DNA of 64,000 bases from Bryopsis sp. KO-2023. Taxonomy: Eukaryota > Chlorophyta > Ulvophyceae > Bryopsidales > Bryopsidaceae. A program made the translations under genes and the position numbers. Numbering within the stretch: the first letter of the stretch is position 1; every line of letters starts with the position of its first letter. Of the stretch, positions 42,101 to 59,080 are shown piece after piece. The stretch is from the NCBI GenBank assembly GCA_030272585.1, contig BSYQ01000004.1:6448001-6512000 (forward strand), in the 5' to 3' direction. Below the pieces are notes generated by a model. The model saw only the letters and a program-made list of their open reading frames with translations. It had not been told where the DNA came from and ran no database searches.

Positions 42101-45100
42101 GTGGTGGAGGGATGTCGCAGAAACCACTTGAGCATGTCGAGTGCTGGGGGAAAATTTGATCTCGATTCTTTTAATTCTTTTGTCAAGTTGAAGTTGATTC
42201 TTTTCAAAAGAACCAAAGAGTCGACAGAAAACTGTGGTGAAAACTGTGGTGAAAACTGCGGTGTGTTTAATTCGGAATAATGAAATATGAAATGTCACTG
42301 CATGAATTAGGTATTAAAAATCCAATTTTCATAAGATTTTTGGAATGCATCTGATTTTTTTATTTTTTTTAACAGGCATATTTTTTTCTTCAACTGATCC
42401 TCCGTTCTTGAAAAACAAGATGCTCACCGGAACGTAACGAAAGCGGTAGGAACGAATTCGTTTTCAAACTCCTCTTGTTTTTTCTCGACTTCACCCTTGA
42501 CACGCTTGAGGGAGTCCACCAAGAAAGTCAACTTGTCCACTTTAGTAGGCTTGGCTCCGTATTTCTCGCGTGCCCACGCCCCCTCCTTGATAGGAATGAG
42601 CCTTACCTGCATCTAATCCAGAAACAAACACCCTTCCTTCTCAAAAAAAGAAAAAAGATGTTGATATCGATTTGAAATTTTGATGAACTACCATCTGCCC
42701 AGCTCTCAATCCAGCCGTAGACAATTCAATACGTAATACATAAATTATTTATGTATATATTTTTTCCATACTTGTTTCTCTAAAAACCTAGATATTTTCG
42801 CCAGAAACAACCCAAATCAGAACAACCTACACCTTTCTTAATCAATATCAATTCAAGAAAAAAAAATTTTTTTTTTGAAAAGGACAAAAGCCTATTCAGT
42901 CACCAATTCAGCAATCAACACTTTTCTCTTTTTAAATTTTCAGCCCCAAGATTTAGACTTCCAACATTTCATACACACAGCCAAATATTTCGTCAATGTT
43001 TTTTTTTTCTGTTTCTTGCTTTTCGGATATTGTTACTTTGTTGGGTTTGATCGTTTTCTTCCTCCTGAGCTTGCTGATCCAATCATCTGATATATCCTCC
43101 AGGTTTCTTTTCAGCGCATCATATCTGGCAACGAGAGGCTCCAATTCGCTTTGATTTCTGACCATGCACACGCTCACGATTTCCCCATCAGGGTACACCT
43201 CTCTGAACTCCGATGTCACGTACTCCTGCACACAATAGATAAGATCAATTCCACATTTGATAAATTATTTAATTATTCTTTAATTTTATCAAATGTGGAT
43301 TTGATCCCCCCCCCAAAAAAAAAGAAAAAGAAAAAAACCAGCTCCGTGGATGCTTTAATAAAATCCTTATATCAATTTTTTAAACCCAAGAAAGTTCGCA
43401 ACCTATGAAATGAATAAGAAGCAAGGAAAAGATATCTGAGATTATGTTTAAAAATCAATAGCTGAGGTGCATGCTGGAAGACACTTATTTTTCTTTTGGT
43501 GAAAACTTTTCTTGGACCTACTTCTAAAGTCATCCCGGCGGATAGCTTCTGAGTGGCATGTCTCCAAGCACAGACTTCTGTGGGTTCATAGACCTTTTCA
43601 TATCCACCCCTGTGGAAAATACGAGAAATAATCAATCAGATTAGCTCGATAACGTTTTCCCTATTCAAGAATCTTGGGGTTTGGAAGAAGAAAAAACATC
43701 AGGTGCATGAATAAATAAACAAGTTCTTTTTGACCGTTTGAATGAGAAGCTGGAGCGAATTTTTCATAATTTATTCAATACCAACATGGTTTTTCGAAAA
43801 TGAAAAAGAAAAAAACACTCTGGATTCACCAGTTTATTTCGCATACTCCCTCAATTTAACAATTTAACTATATTTTCATTTTCTTAAATTAAATTCACTA
43901 CTGTAATGAAGGAAAAAAAATTCAAAAGGGAGTCGGAAAAGGGGGGGGGGGGGGGAAATCACAACCGAAGAAAAAAAAAAGGAAAAAGAAAAAAAGAGCT
44001 CTATTATTTAGCAAAATTTCGTGATAACACACTTAGAGTCCGAGATATCCACTGGAGCATCAACTTGCACGTTGCCGCTTGCCCTGAATATTTATTTACA
44101 TAAAAATTCTCTTAAAGAATAATGAACAGGAATCCGTCTCGCTTACAGCAGTAGTGATGTCAGTAATAGATGATATTAGCAATAGTAACAAATGGCGATT
44201 AGCAGTAGTGTTTTTTTTATTAAAAAAACAAAGACTTGGGGTTTGAGCCAGAGTGCAGAAATCAGTGAATACCAGTCTGACTGACAGAAAGTAGACAGCA
44301 TCGAGTCAAAGTTCTCTATACACACATAGGATTCGTGAACTTCAATGGGAAGTTGACCTCCACCATTTCCGTGGACCTGTCAGAAGCATATCATGCTCAC
44401 ACCAAGCCAATCATACTATACATTTACATATATTAATACATGTATTTTTTCTTCTCTTTGAAATCCCTCCAATTCAGATATCCCCACCGGTCCAGTCCAG
44501 CTGGATAATTATGAGCTTTGCCACATATACCCTTTTCTTTAGATAACTATTAAAAAATATAAGATAAACATTTATTATATGAATTAAAGCTTGACACTTG
44601 GTTCAGTTTTCACACCGTTGCAAGTTGAGACAGAAACAGAACAAAGATGCTTCTAGTCTCTTCACCCCCCCCCCAAAAAGAATTGCTCAAGTGAATTCTA
44701 CACAAGCAGCTGGCCTCACCGTGGCGATCCATCTGCTGATGGACGGCCGATTGGCAATTGATTGAGGCCTTTGCTCAAACCTTGTGAAGCAATGACCAGG
44801 CCTCGTTCCACCGTGTGTTGAAGTCGCTTTCGAATGAACTTGGGAGCCACCTGCAAAACAATAAAAATATAAAACAAAATTGGTAAGGATTTTCACGACG
44901 ATAAATTGTTGAGAAAAAAAAAAAGAGGCAACAAATGAAAATTCATCCAGAAGCCAGTGACTTGGATATTCCACCGAGGCCGTATGATGGCCACGGCTTT
45001 TTTTTTTCTTCTTTTCTTTCTCGAATACCTTGTTCATTTCTTTCTAAAAATAAAGAACGAAAAAATAATACAACCCCACCTGGTTAACGTCTTTTTTCTT

Positions 45101-47405
45101 CTTTTTTTTCCAATCCTACAATGAAAATCGCTTCACAGGAGTCGTTTTTTCCAAGAAAAAAAAGTTCAAAATAAAAAATATATTAATTGTACATTGTAGA
45201 TATGCGGATACTCACATGGCAGAGTCTGTTGACGACACTTCCATACTGGCATCCTGGAATGTCGAAAACTAAGACAGAGTGCAACTCAGCCCCCTCCCTG
45301 TTTCCTGCCAAGTGCTGTATTCTCAACTCGACGGCATTCTTGTGGTACTTGTTAAGAAGCTGAAAATCCCCCCCCCCAAAAAAAAAAGAAGAATTAATTG
45401 AACATTCAAAAATTGAGTGGATATTTTATCGAAGTGTGCTACGCTTCTGGTGGGAGCACCAGATATATATAGAAAAGACCTTGACGGAAAAAGATCGCCT
45501 TTTTTTCAAGTTGTAAGACATTTTAGCACTGCAGAGGTGCGAAAAGACATCCAGGGGTAAGGAAGATGCAGCAGCAATGGCTCCTTACCCATAATGTATA
45601 AATGGTTGTCACCCAGGCCGCCACCACATGAACCCACAGCTTGGAATCGGACTGTGGGATGTTTGCAACAGAGAGCTTATCCAGGTCCGTCACTGCAAAA
45701 TCTGAGTCATCCTGTGATAATGGAAAAAAAAAAAAAAAGCCAGAGAAGAGCCGTTCAAAATCATGTTTTGGAATATTGAGTCACTCTGATTCAGAAAGCC
45801 TGCAAAAAACATGACAGAGCGTTTGCTCCCATTCATACAAGCACAAAAACCCTTTGGCGGAAAAGAACAAAGACGACATTTCAGCCCCCCCCCCCCCTCC
45901 TTTTCTTCTTCTTCTTCTTTATTTTATGTTGTTATTTCATCCATAATGGTATGTAGCAGAATTTGAACCACTCACCTCTGATGCAGTTTTGTTGCGTGCA
46001 TTTTCTCGCAGCTGGTCTGCAACTTGTCCACCCTGCACAACCCAAAAAGAAAAAACACATTATTCTTTGCCCCCCAAACACCTAAAACTGGCCGACACAA
46101 AAAAGGGAACGACTTCAATCGAGAAAGCAGAGGGGGTCGGTGGTTAGACCGTTTCAACCGGATGCTTCGGTAGTTGATAATCCTGTTGATCAGGGTCTGA
46201 CTCAGAATAATCTCTCTCAAAATTTCGAAACTTACTGACCGTGAGGTTCGTAGGCAGCACTGTGGCAAGGTTGAAAATTGCAAGGAAAAGGAACAGCTTC
46301 AGACCTGGCCAATCACAAATTTAAGCCCAAAAAAAATATTAACAAGCATTAAAAACCCTAGGAATATTGATCCCAGATTTGAAAACTCACAAGTCAAACA
46401 ATGAAACATGGTTACTGAGGAAATCGGTTTATTATTGCCAAAGCTGTTTATTATTGCTAATGTCATTCTTAAACCCTAAACCCATATCACTAATTTGCAC
46501 GCATGTGACATTAGATCAGGATTCCGGCATTGGGGGGATTTGATATTTTTCTTGCCGATGAGTTGAGTCATTGATCAAATCACTGACTGACTCACCGAAT
46601 GTGGATATCCTTAAATACATCACGGCATCGGTGCCCGCCACCTCCAGCATTTCCCGTTCGGTGTATTTGAACAGAGGAATCATCCATGACATCCAGCTGT
46701 TCGGCAGACGTTTAGGCCGCTTTCGTTTTCCCTTTAGATACCTTGACCATGAAATCCAAACGAAATTCAGAAAAAAAAATAAAAATCACCAGACCGGGAA
46801 TAATGTGCAACTGTATCTTGAAACTTTCAAACCCAAGATGGGTTCAGAGGCCTTGATGTGAATTGTATGGATGGGATGCATTCAATTGTCTTTTTTTAGG
46901 TGAACTCAGCGTGACGTAACGAGTACGTGACGTCGCTGTTTTTGGGCGCGAGTTTGACACCAACTGGCGAGTGTGGCCTATTCGAAAGAAAAGATGAAGG
47001 AAAACTACCGCGACCCTCACGACACGGGTTGGAAATATACACATTTCCAATGCGGTTTTTGGGGTCCGCCCTGGGGGCAGACGACTTTCGTTGACCTCGA
47101 ATCAGAACAAGCCTTAAGACTTGTGCTTTCGCTCGGAGCGCTCCCGATTGACGCGTTACCGCAGAAAGATGGACTTGGCTTTGAGAAAACAAGCCAGTTA
47201 TTCGTCTATCATTAGGCAATGGGGGATGATGTTAAGTCAACGGGGACGACTTTCTTCGTCCACAACACACGCGGCACCTTTTCGGAGCGTAGAACTTGGA
47301 GGAAAACTTGAGTCTCCTGAGAATGGTGAAGACTGTCAGCAGGGCTATGCATATCCCCGCTAATAGCCCAGCCGAGATGAGGAGGTCCTTCTGACCCACG
47401 CCCAT
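39112..47405 (-). CDS. OSCA/CSC1/TMEM63-type mechanosensitive cation channel
   Basis: This family forms hyperosmolality- and stretch-gated cation channels related in fold to TMEM16. Seventeen exons close in phase: 47278-47405, 46596-46741, 46240-46304, 45976-46032, 45589-45711, 45216-45359, 44720-44850, 43522-43609, 43037-43225, 42428-42606, 41839-42143, 41538-41662, 41277-41426, 40597-40902, 40007-40213, 39515-39709 and 39112-39201; total 875 residues. TM0 (LLISAGLLAGICIALLTVF) is followed by FYAPKR, then SWMIPLFKYTEREMLEVAGT-DAVMYLR and two further membrane segments. The long cytosolic loop contains LVFDIPG, a Lys-rich helix pair and TAFVTFR. The DUF221-like pore domain begins EVVWKNLKW and shows FLIPIAAIQALIEI, FFGSFIAGSL, LGTSAPQTASFFISYIL, PGLAIFYLL, GDVVPDHTMVILLGLTFSSV and QMLYVYQESYQSGG, all in family order. 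The acidic tail ends in PATPS. The 30-residue exon 43522-43609 is an insertion relative to my memory of the family. Organellar or plasma membrane site is not predictable here. Confidence 0.93.
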
Positions 47406-47992
47406 CCTTTCCCTTTCCTTTTCTTCGACACTGGCCCGAGGTCAATCGGACGACGACCCAAACCCCCACGCAGAGAACTCAACGGCTCAGTTGTGTTCGA
47501 AACACAGAAGCACCACTCGTGTTTGCGTGGCTTTTCCAGTTTCGTTTTCAGCGGGATGGGGTTGGTTAGAGCTCTGAGGGTGGCAAGCGCACAAATCAGA
47601 GTTTTCTGTGTCAGCCAGGACTTGTAAAATATCCTTGATTTTGCTGACCTGGTGAAAAACATAAGGTGGGAACGAGCGGCATTTGAGGGGGCTTTCCGCC
47701 AAGGCCGCGTCCCAAAGAAATCCACACCTGGGAAGAACGAATCTAGTGAAAGAGATCGCTTCCTTGAAAGTCGTCCTAGTTGATTGATTATTCCTCAATT
47801 GCTTTTCTTCTCAGACATCAAATTAAGCAAACAAGGATACTTGTTTGCAGCCAAATCCACAATCGGTGACGCCTTTTTACACCCCACAAATCCATCATCA
47901 CATATCTTCCTCCAAACTATACCCCCAAATGCCTAATAACTGTGTCCTTTGAGACATCCTGTGATTAGACCACCAAATCACAAAGAACTCCT
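47406..47992. other. Spacer between channel gene and DHX15 gene
   Basis: 587 bp, both flanking genes on minus. It must hold the DHX15 3' end and the channel promoter. Open frames continue upstream of the channel ATG at 47405, but no conserved sequence or splice-linked exon was found. Confidence 0.45.
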
Positions 47993-52249
<4,257 letters not shown>

Positions 52250-52974
52250 CGTATCCACTCAGATCCCTCCCCCTTCTCTCGAATTTTCCCTCGACGTCGC
52301 TCTCGTTTCTTCAAGTGCAGACCCCCTCCAGGCCTCGCTCCCAGCAGACTCACGCGCGCGTGGATTGGCACACTCCCTCACCAACAATGGCGACGCAAAT
52401 TTGATTTTGTAAATCCAAAAAACTGGAGGTGTACGAAATCCAACGACAAAAAGCGCACCAATTTATAATTCGTTGGACCGAAAACGCGCAGCAAGCGGTG
52501 CACACCTGCGATCTACCATCATAAATCGACGTCTGCGTCCAAGCTCTTCTGCCAGAAACTTCCGGTTCGTTCACAAACGCGGCCAAGACGACGAGAAGCT
52601 CCACAACAAAGAGCGACAAGAAGGACGAATCTCAGCGTTGCTTCGAGGAACTGACCCAGGATGGTGCAAGAGAGTAAGGCCTCGCAAATTTGTGACGTTT
52701 CTTCGATTTCCGATTAAGCTGTTGCGACGACTCGAGCGGAAAACGATTGAACGGAGCGGGCGAACGCGCCGTGGATACAACGCACCGATGTCTCCGCGTC
52801 GTTTCCAAACGAGAAGCCTTTCACAGAACTGGATTGCATCCTTGCGGGACGAATTCGTGACAAATCTGTGGACCCCATTCAAGTAGAGTTGGCTCCATGG
52901 GGTATACTGCTGTTGCTAAGTTGGATTTTTCTTTTCCGGATGTTCGGCAGGAACGTTGGGGACGAGCATTGGCA

Positions 52975-54156
52975 ATGAAATCGAAAGTGTCGAAGACACA
53001 GCACAGGCAAGCGACCTGCAACCTGCAAAACGATTTTTTTTCCTGCGACGTCTGCGATTTGATGGATTTTGTGAAGGGAAAGACGAGCTCATTTCCATTG
53101 TGTTGCGTTTTCTGGGTGCAGATCCTGAAGGCCGCTGCCGACCGGATAGAGAAAATGACCATTTCTGATTCCGCCAACCCGGTGAGGAAGCCGTTTTCGA
53201 AAGAATTATTGCCTTCGGCTGGAATCGGAAAAAAAGTCACTGGATTTGTGTTCGCAGGTCTTGAAATCTTCCTCTAAGGAAAACTTCTCGCCGCTGGACC
53301 GAGCGGCGTCGTGTAGATCGTCGTATTCCCATGGGCTCCCCCAGAAATCGAACCAACGCAGTCCCAGCTTCATGCAACCGACTGCTTCGTGGAGAGGTGA
53401 GGATGGCATATTCATGTTTGGTGAAAAGCGACGGCATGCATCGTCCAAAAATGAAAATGTGGAAAGAGCACCACATGGTGAACTTGCATTCGTTTTGGCA
53501 GGGAAAGAAGCGAAAGAAAGGAAGCAAGGGGGAGGGTCTCGGTCGAAACCCAAGTAAGTATCGCACATCATGCCATCTTTTTTGCGACGGGCGTTAATCC
53601 TTTTTTTTTAACTTTTTTTCAACGCCGTTCTTGCCGCTCACGATTCAGGTGGGTGTCCGGATTTGTTGAGAAGAAAAAAAACGAAAAGGTCATAAGCCTC
53701 TTGAACGAAACGGTGTATGATGCAATGCCGCAACCAGAGACGTTCGATTGCGACGTCCCTCGATACATGCGACCGACCAAGACGAGAATGTCGAAGTTAA
53801 GGAGGTAAAACCAAGCGCTCGATGTCATGCCCGCACTGAGTCGACCCCCTTTCCTTCTCAGCCACACCATGTGTACATCTGTGTTTGGGGAAAGGGGGGT
53901 GCATTGCTAATTCCGTGTTAAAACTGTGTATTCTCAGGAGCGAATCGTTCGCCAGATCGAAGCTTTCCAAGACTCCTTGGGTAGGTTCCCCCGACGCAGC
54001 ATCTCTTTTTCAATTTGAACGTGCCATTTGTTGGTGCACCAGCACGATGGGATGCCGCCTGATTGCTTTTTAATCCGTGTGCAGCAGAGGAGTGCCACAC
54101 CAGAGCATCCGGAGCCTTTCTCCGAGGTGACGAACGCCCACCAGCACCGAGCGTAG
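52975..54156 (+). CDS. Basic Ser/Lys/Arg-rich protein, family unknown
   Basis: Not recognised. Six exons close in phase: 52975-53181, 53258-53396, 53502-53553, 53649-53804, 53938-53980 and 54085-54156, giving 222 residues. The five 3' exons are well supported by splice sites and phases. The protein has ILKAAADRIEKMTISDSANP, a Ser/basic segment (VLKSSSKENFSPLDRAAS), a Lys/Gly linker (KEAKERKQGGGSRSKPK), WVSGFVEKKKNEKVISLLNE, then FDCDVPRYMRPTKTRMSKLR and RSESFARSKLSKTPW. It looks like a soluble, positively charged regulatory or scaffold protein; binding to nucleic acid, tubulin or kinase is guesswork. The 5' end is unsure: 53071-53121 is in frame but looks like a 51-nt GT...AG intron with a pyrimidine tract, and the frame is open upstream of the ATG to 52897. 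It is divergent from DHX15, sharing the 52250-52974 promoter region. Confidence 0.6.
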
Positions 54157-56347
54157 TTTTGGAGGAAAAAAAGTGGTGTGGATTTATAGAGAGGAGAAAC
54201 ATCAGCGTGCGTTGATATCGTGATAGTTGGGGATTTTGGGGATTCAGGGCAATAGAAGTTGAGGTCTTCATCGGGTGGGACGTGAAAGTTTCGGTGTATG
54301 AATGTAAGATAATGTCCCTTTATGGGATGATGAACGGATGTAAACCAGCCGACAGGACACGTTCTATTTCATGGCCAGACACTGCTCCAACATTAAGCCA
54401 ATGCCAAGTTGGAAGGCACTCCAAAACGGATAAAAGGTTCACAGAGATGCAGGCTCCGACGTAGGACTCGACAAAGTACCGAATGGTGGCGCAATCTATG
54501 CTCAACAACGGCCCGTTTCATGTCTTTAACATGCAGCACTGGGTGCCCATGGATTCCACACATGGGAAGCCGTTGTTCTTCTTCCGATCGATGTCTGAGC
54601 CCTTCAAAACGCAGGATGCATACATGTGTGTGTTGACGTTGATACACACACCTCATTGTCGACACCGAGGTTCTGGGGATTAGGATTGTCTTGTTCTTTT
54701 TGTTTGTTCTGAATGGCACCGACCTGTGAGTGTGACTGGGGGCGGGGCTGTAACCTCTGACAGAGTGAAGAATTGATGGTCAGTGCATTGGGGCTCCATC
54801 CTATCCATCCAAACTTCAAGTACAAAGCAACAAAGCAAACTACTGAACCTCGCGGCGTTTCATTTATGTTCTTTTCTTGCCCAATCATACTTCTTCCATT
54901 TTTTTTCTGAACACTCCTTTCCCACTATAACACATAATATGGTTTTACTGGAAACTTAACAGTATGACTTGAAGATTACAAAGAGGAAAAGAACATAGTC
55001 ACTTTATCTAGTGAATGCGAATGTGTTGGCTTTCCCAGCCAATATCCTATTCAATATGTAATGCTTTAACTGCTGATCTAGCGCCACAAGCCAGTGTGTT
55101 CTTGCAAACAGATCTTAAAAACAAATCCCCCCTTCCTTCCACCCTGCCTGTTTCAACAGAAGCTGCACAAAATATCTTTATGATTAAAAAAAAAGGCTCT
55201 CAACATCCCTTCGTTGATCCCTTCACTAATTCTTGATTATCAATGTATTTTCCCCATGTTTTTCTTGAAATTGTTTTTTTTTTCCAACCGCCATTCCATC
55301 AGCCCTCAAAACAATGACACAACCACTCACCACAAAAACCCCGAGAAAGACTGATGCTACTATCAGCGCAGGAAAAAGAACACTCATATTCCCCTCCCCC
55401 TCCCCCCCACAAAAAAAAAATCAAATTCAAACGAAAGAAAAGACAAAAAAAAAAATGGTGATCGTAACATAGCATTTTGCCCTCAACCTTGTCTCCATAA
55501 CGACACTAATTTCGGTTGATGTTGCTACTGTTCCAGAATAAATCCCCTCAATCCCTGTCAGAAACACAAAACAACTTCCCACTTTGTAGAATGAGAGATT
55601 CAGTCTCTCAATCCCTTCATTCCCGATAGAAAAGGGAAAAAAAATCCCTAAATGATCAAACACCAGAAAAATCCACCATTACTACACACCTAACTTCTCT
55701 TTTCCAAACGATCGTCTCCCTCGCAGACAGCTGCACCAGGAGAAATCCAAAAACATAGTAAAAATATGTGTGTTGAATTTTTTTTCTTTTTTTTTCAAAT
55801 ATATGGATGTAGTTGGATTTGCCATTGGCATTGCTATTGCTATCGCTTTTTTTTTCCTTTTTTTCCCCGGAGAAATAAAAGCAAATACCCCTCCCCATTG
55901 TTCAGCTCCAGCAGAGATCCAAGCAGCAGGAAGGCACAAATAGTTAAAACCGGCCAGTCCACATCCTCAAATAATACACAAACAGCTTTTTTTTTTCCCC
56001 TTCCCTCCCCCACCAAAAGAAAAACGAAAAAAAAAAAATGAAAATCCAAAAGAAAACACACTAAAACAAAACTAATTGGGTACAAAAGCAAAAACGCATC
56101 GATCTCATGAAAAAGTTGCCACCACATGTTCCATTTCTTTTCTTTTACCCCTCACCTTAACACTTCCTCCCCCCCCCCCCAAAAAAAAAACCTTTTAACT
56201 TTTAAATTTCATATTGCCAGTTTGCTTCCAACGCTTCTCGACCTTCCCCCCCCCCCCCATCTATTCAGTCAGACCTGATCCAAGATTTCAAATCTGAGGA
56301 TAGGAACTCCATTCAATTTTTTTTCTTTTTTTAATGGTTTTATTATG
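54157..56347. other. Intergenic region, no gene supported
   Basis: 2.2 kb of A/T-rich sequence with homopolymer runs between convergent genes (52975 plus, RING gene minus). ORFs at 54393-54888 and 55427-56127 are short, overlapping on both strands and not family-like. Right end: a minus-strand AATAAA at 56339-56344 belongs to the RING gene. Confidence 0.5.
56339..56344 (-). terminator. Poly(A) signal of the RING gene
   Basis: Minus-strand AATAAA begins 4 nt past the TAG stop (56348-56350), so the 3' untranslated region may be only 15-35 nt. Confidence 0.6.
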
Positions 56348-57685
56348 CTACTCTGCGATGTTCAGCAAACGGGTCTCTTCTTCCGGGTATTTCCAGCGAC
56401 AGGTGGGGCAAGTGTCATGATCCGCAAGCCACTGGAAAATGCATTGTGTACAAAAAACATGTTTGCATGGTAGTTCCCTCGCATGCGATTTCTCGTTGAA
56501 AGATTCCATGCAGATGTGGCACTGGCCTTCATCGCTCCCTTTGAAAACCAGCTGCATGGAAAAAAAGGAAGAAAAAAAAATGAAAATAGAAAGAAAGAAA
56601 GAGTCAGTCGTGAGTTCGTTCTGAACTGAATCTGGAGATAGGATTGATTTGCTCGGATGTTTTTTGTTTCAGGCCACCAAACCAAACTGGATTTCATTTT
56701 CCAGTAATCCCCTGCAAACTAATTCACCATGTGCAGCAATTGGTGCTGCCCCGCCCCTTCAAGAATTAAACTAGGAAAAATGGCAACCAATTCATCGGGA
56801 TTGAACTGACTGCACTATGTTAAATTTTCATTCTTCCTATTCAACTGCCCCACGAACCAACTGATGAACGCTGGACAAAAATAAAAGAAGTAAAAACAGG
56901 GAAGATCACGTTTATCGTTTATTCCATTTTGCTCACATATTTTTTCTTCATTTTTTTCAGTGAAAATTTGGAGGTGTGCATGGATTTTATGTTTTCTTAC
57001 GGAGGGGAGTCTTCGTAGCACCCTTGGCATTACTCCTCTTCTGACTCTATTCTCATCAAGATGAACGAGTTCCTGATACGCCATCCCATTGCTCACTGGA
57101 GGTGCCACGCTTTCATATGCACCCTGATGCAAACACAAAAATCCCTTTCACCACCCAGTAATCTCTATGCAAAATTGTTACTTTTTCAGTAGTTTCCCCC
57201 TTTCCCCTGAAAATAGAATAAACTTCATACACAGCTAGATGCAAGCATGCATGCATCTTTTGGTGGTTTGGAATGGCCAGTATCCATGTGGTGCATTTGA
57301 CAGAAACTCAAGGTTTCGATGGGAATTCACTATTTCTGGAGTTGTGTGTGAAGTGTCACTTCCCAGCCCTGGACCAAACCACCCAGTTTTTATGGAGTGT
57401 GTGTTCTTTGCGAACCGTTCTGTAAACCGTCTCCACTAAAAACATCGCAGCAAGGATAGAATCGAGATCAACTCTATAGTTGCGTTCCGTTGACTGGACG
57501 AGGTCGGTCATATATTTCGTCCAGGATGAACTCACCAGTCCTCCCAGAGCGTGAACGGCCTCATGGTCGATGCTGGGAAGGGTTCCGAATTGAACTGGTC
57601 GGGGTCGGGGGGGTGGCCTCGAGGGTTGCGTGTTCGACCATAGCTGGTCGAACGGCATATTAAGCATGTCGTCCATAGAAGCCAT
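56348..57685 (-). CDS. Small C3HC4 RING-finger protein, likely E3 ubiquitin ligase
   Basis: Three exons, all phase 0: 57536-57685, 57001-57123 and 56348-56551; 158 residues. The N-terminal half is Pro/Arg-rich (SRPPPRPRPVQFGTLPS). The whole RING is in the last exon: Cys102, Cys105, Cys120, His122, Cys125, Cys128, Cys139, Cys142, with the text CHICMESF, ELPCKHVFCTQCIFQWLADH and CPTCRW. All eight zinc ligands are present. The residues after the first ligand pair (Ile) and Trp before the last pair are those used for E2 contact, so ligase activity is likely. The wording resembles RNFT-type RINGs, but no membrane span is present. Target unknown. It is divergent from the coiled-coil gene to its right. 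Confidence 0.85.
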
Positions 57686-59080
57686 TGGACCTGCTCTCCA
57701 AAAAAAAGAAGAAAAGAAAAAACCCTGTGACGACTTTCAAAAACAGTAACGAGGTCCAGTCGTCTAATGCGAAGGGGGGGCGGGGCAAAACCCTGTCGGG
57801 CAAGTACGCCGAACGATGCGAAATACGCAGAGTGGGCTCGCTGAATGCCGCTCAGCGTATCGAGAACAGCGAGTTTATGCGAAGGGAACGAAACTGGATA
57901 TGCTCTCGTCTGGGTGTCTTTTCTCGTTCGCGGATTGGTTCAAAACTTGCTCACCGAACCAGCGGTGTTGTCTCAAATCCATTCTTTCCTACTGTGTGTT
58001 ACGTTCTGTTTTTTTCTGGGTTTTTTTTCGCACCCACTTTCTCGACCAGCTGTGGCGGTTCCAGGTCGTAAAAAGCAGCTCTGAGACGATCCGAGGATTC
58101 GAGCAACGCAGCAATCACGTTTCCTCCACACTAAATGCGCTGCTTAAAATGGAAGACACCACAGAGGGCTCGATCAATCATGGGCAAAAACTGCTTTCAT
58201 TTTCTTGCAGACAAACAAAGAGACAAATATTTCCACGCTGAGGAAATTTCGAAGTGTGGATTGAAGGACACCAAAAAAAACAGGGGGAAAATACGGAAGA
58301 AAACAGAAACAAGAAACAGTATGTGGGTTTTCTCTTGTTTGTATATCTGTTCCAGCATCATGGAGGGTGATGGCTCTCTTTTTTGCTTTTTTTTTTCGCT
58401 TTATTTGGGGTTTTTTGCAACCCCCATATACCGTATACCGTATCTATCGTTTTCGATTGTGGGGAGACAGGGGTCGAGAATTCTCGAAACTTTCGAAAGC
58501 GCTTTTTTTTAAGTTTCCGTTCAGATTCCTCATGCCAAAAATGAGGAACAATGCATCATTCAACCGACTACAATTTTCGTTCACTGGCGATGGTCGTCAG
58601 ACGCGCGCGTCGGTGTGTTATTTTATTTTGGTGGTGCGCCAATCCTCTCTGGTGGAGTCGTTGGAAGTTCGAGGGGGGGTCTTCGACTTCGTTCGACACA
58701 GGTCGCGTGCCGAGCCAGTTAGGAAAGCAGTATGGAGTTCGAAGGGCCGAGTGGGAGCTCGATCAATAGTCGTCGCGAAATGCCAGAATCGCAGGTCGGT
58801 TTGTTTTGGTACTCGCAGGCCGACTGCCGCAACGGTGTCGAAGGTTTGAATGGGAATGTTTCACTTTCGCGCTGTTGCTTGTCGGTGGCGCTAGCGGTGA
58901 AATAGTTATTGGGTGCTGCGGCAGAGCGAATTCTTACTCTTCGCCGTTGCGCGTTCGGGCGACATTTCAGCGCAGTTCGATCGAATTGGGGCCCCTTACC
59001 TATCCGGAACCTAGTTGAGCTTCAGATGGGCCTGTTTCGTTGGCTAGAATGTGAAGATATGGTCATATTGCTTTTCCCAG
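57686..59080. other. Divergent promoter region and unresolved 5' part of the coiled-coil gene
   Basis: G+C content is higher than in most spacers. Several plus-strand open segments (57816-58241, 58551-58849, 58909-59150) may include early exons of the gene continuing at 59081, but I could not link them by phase and family resemblance, so no exon is claimed. Confidence 0.4.

Noticed and set aside
46973..47215. 80-codon plus ORF in intron 1 of the channel gene
   Set aside because: Reasonable composition, but no recognised domain, no splice partners and overlapping open frames on minus.
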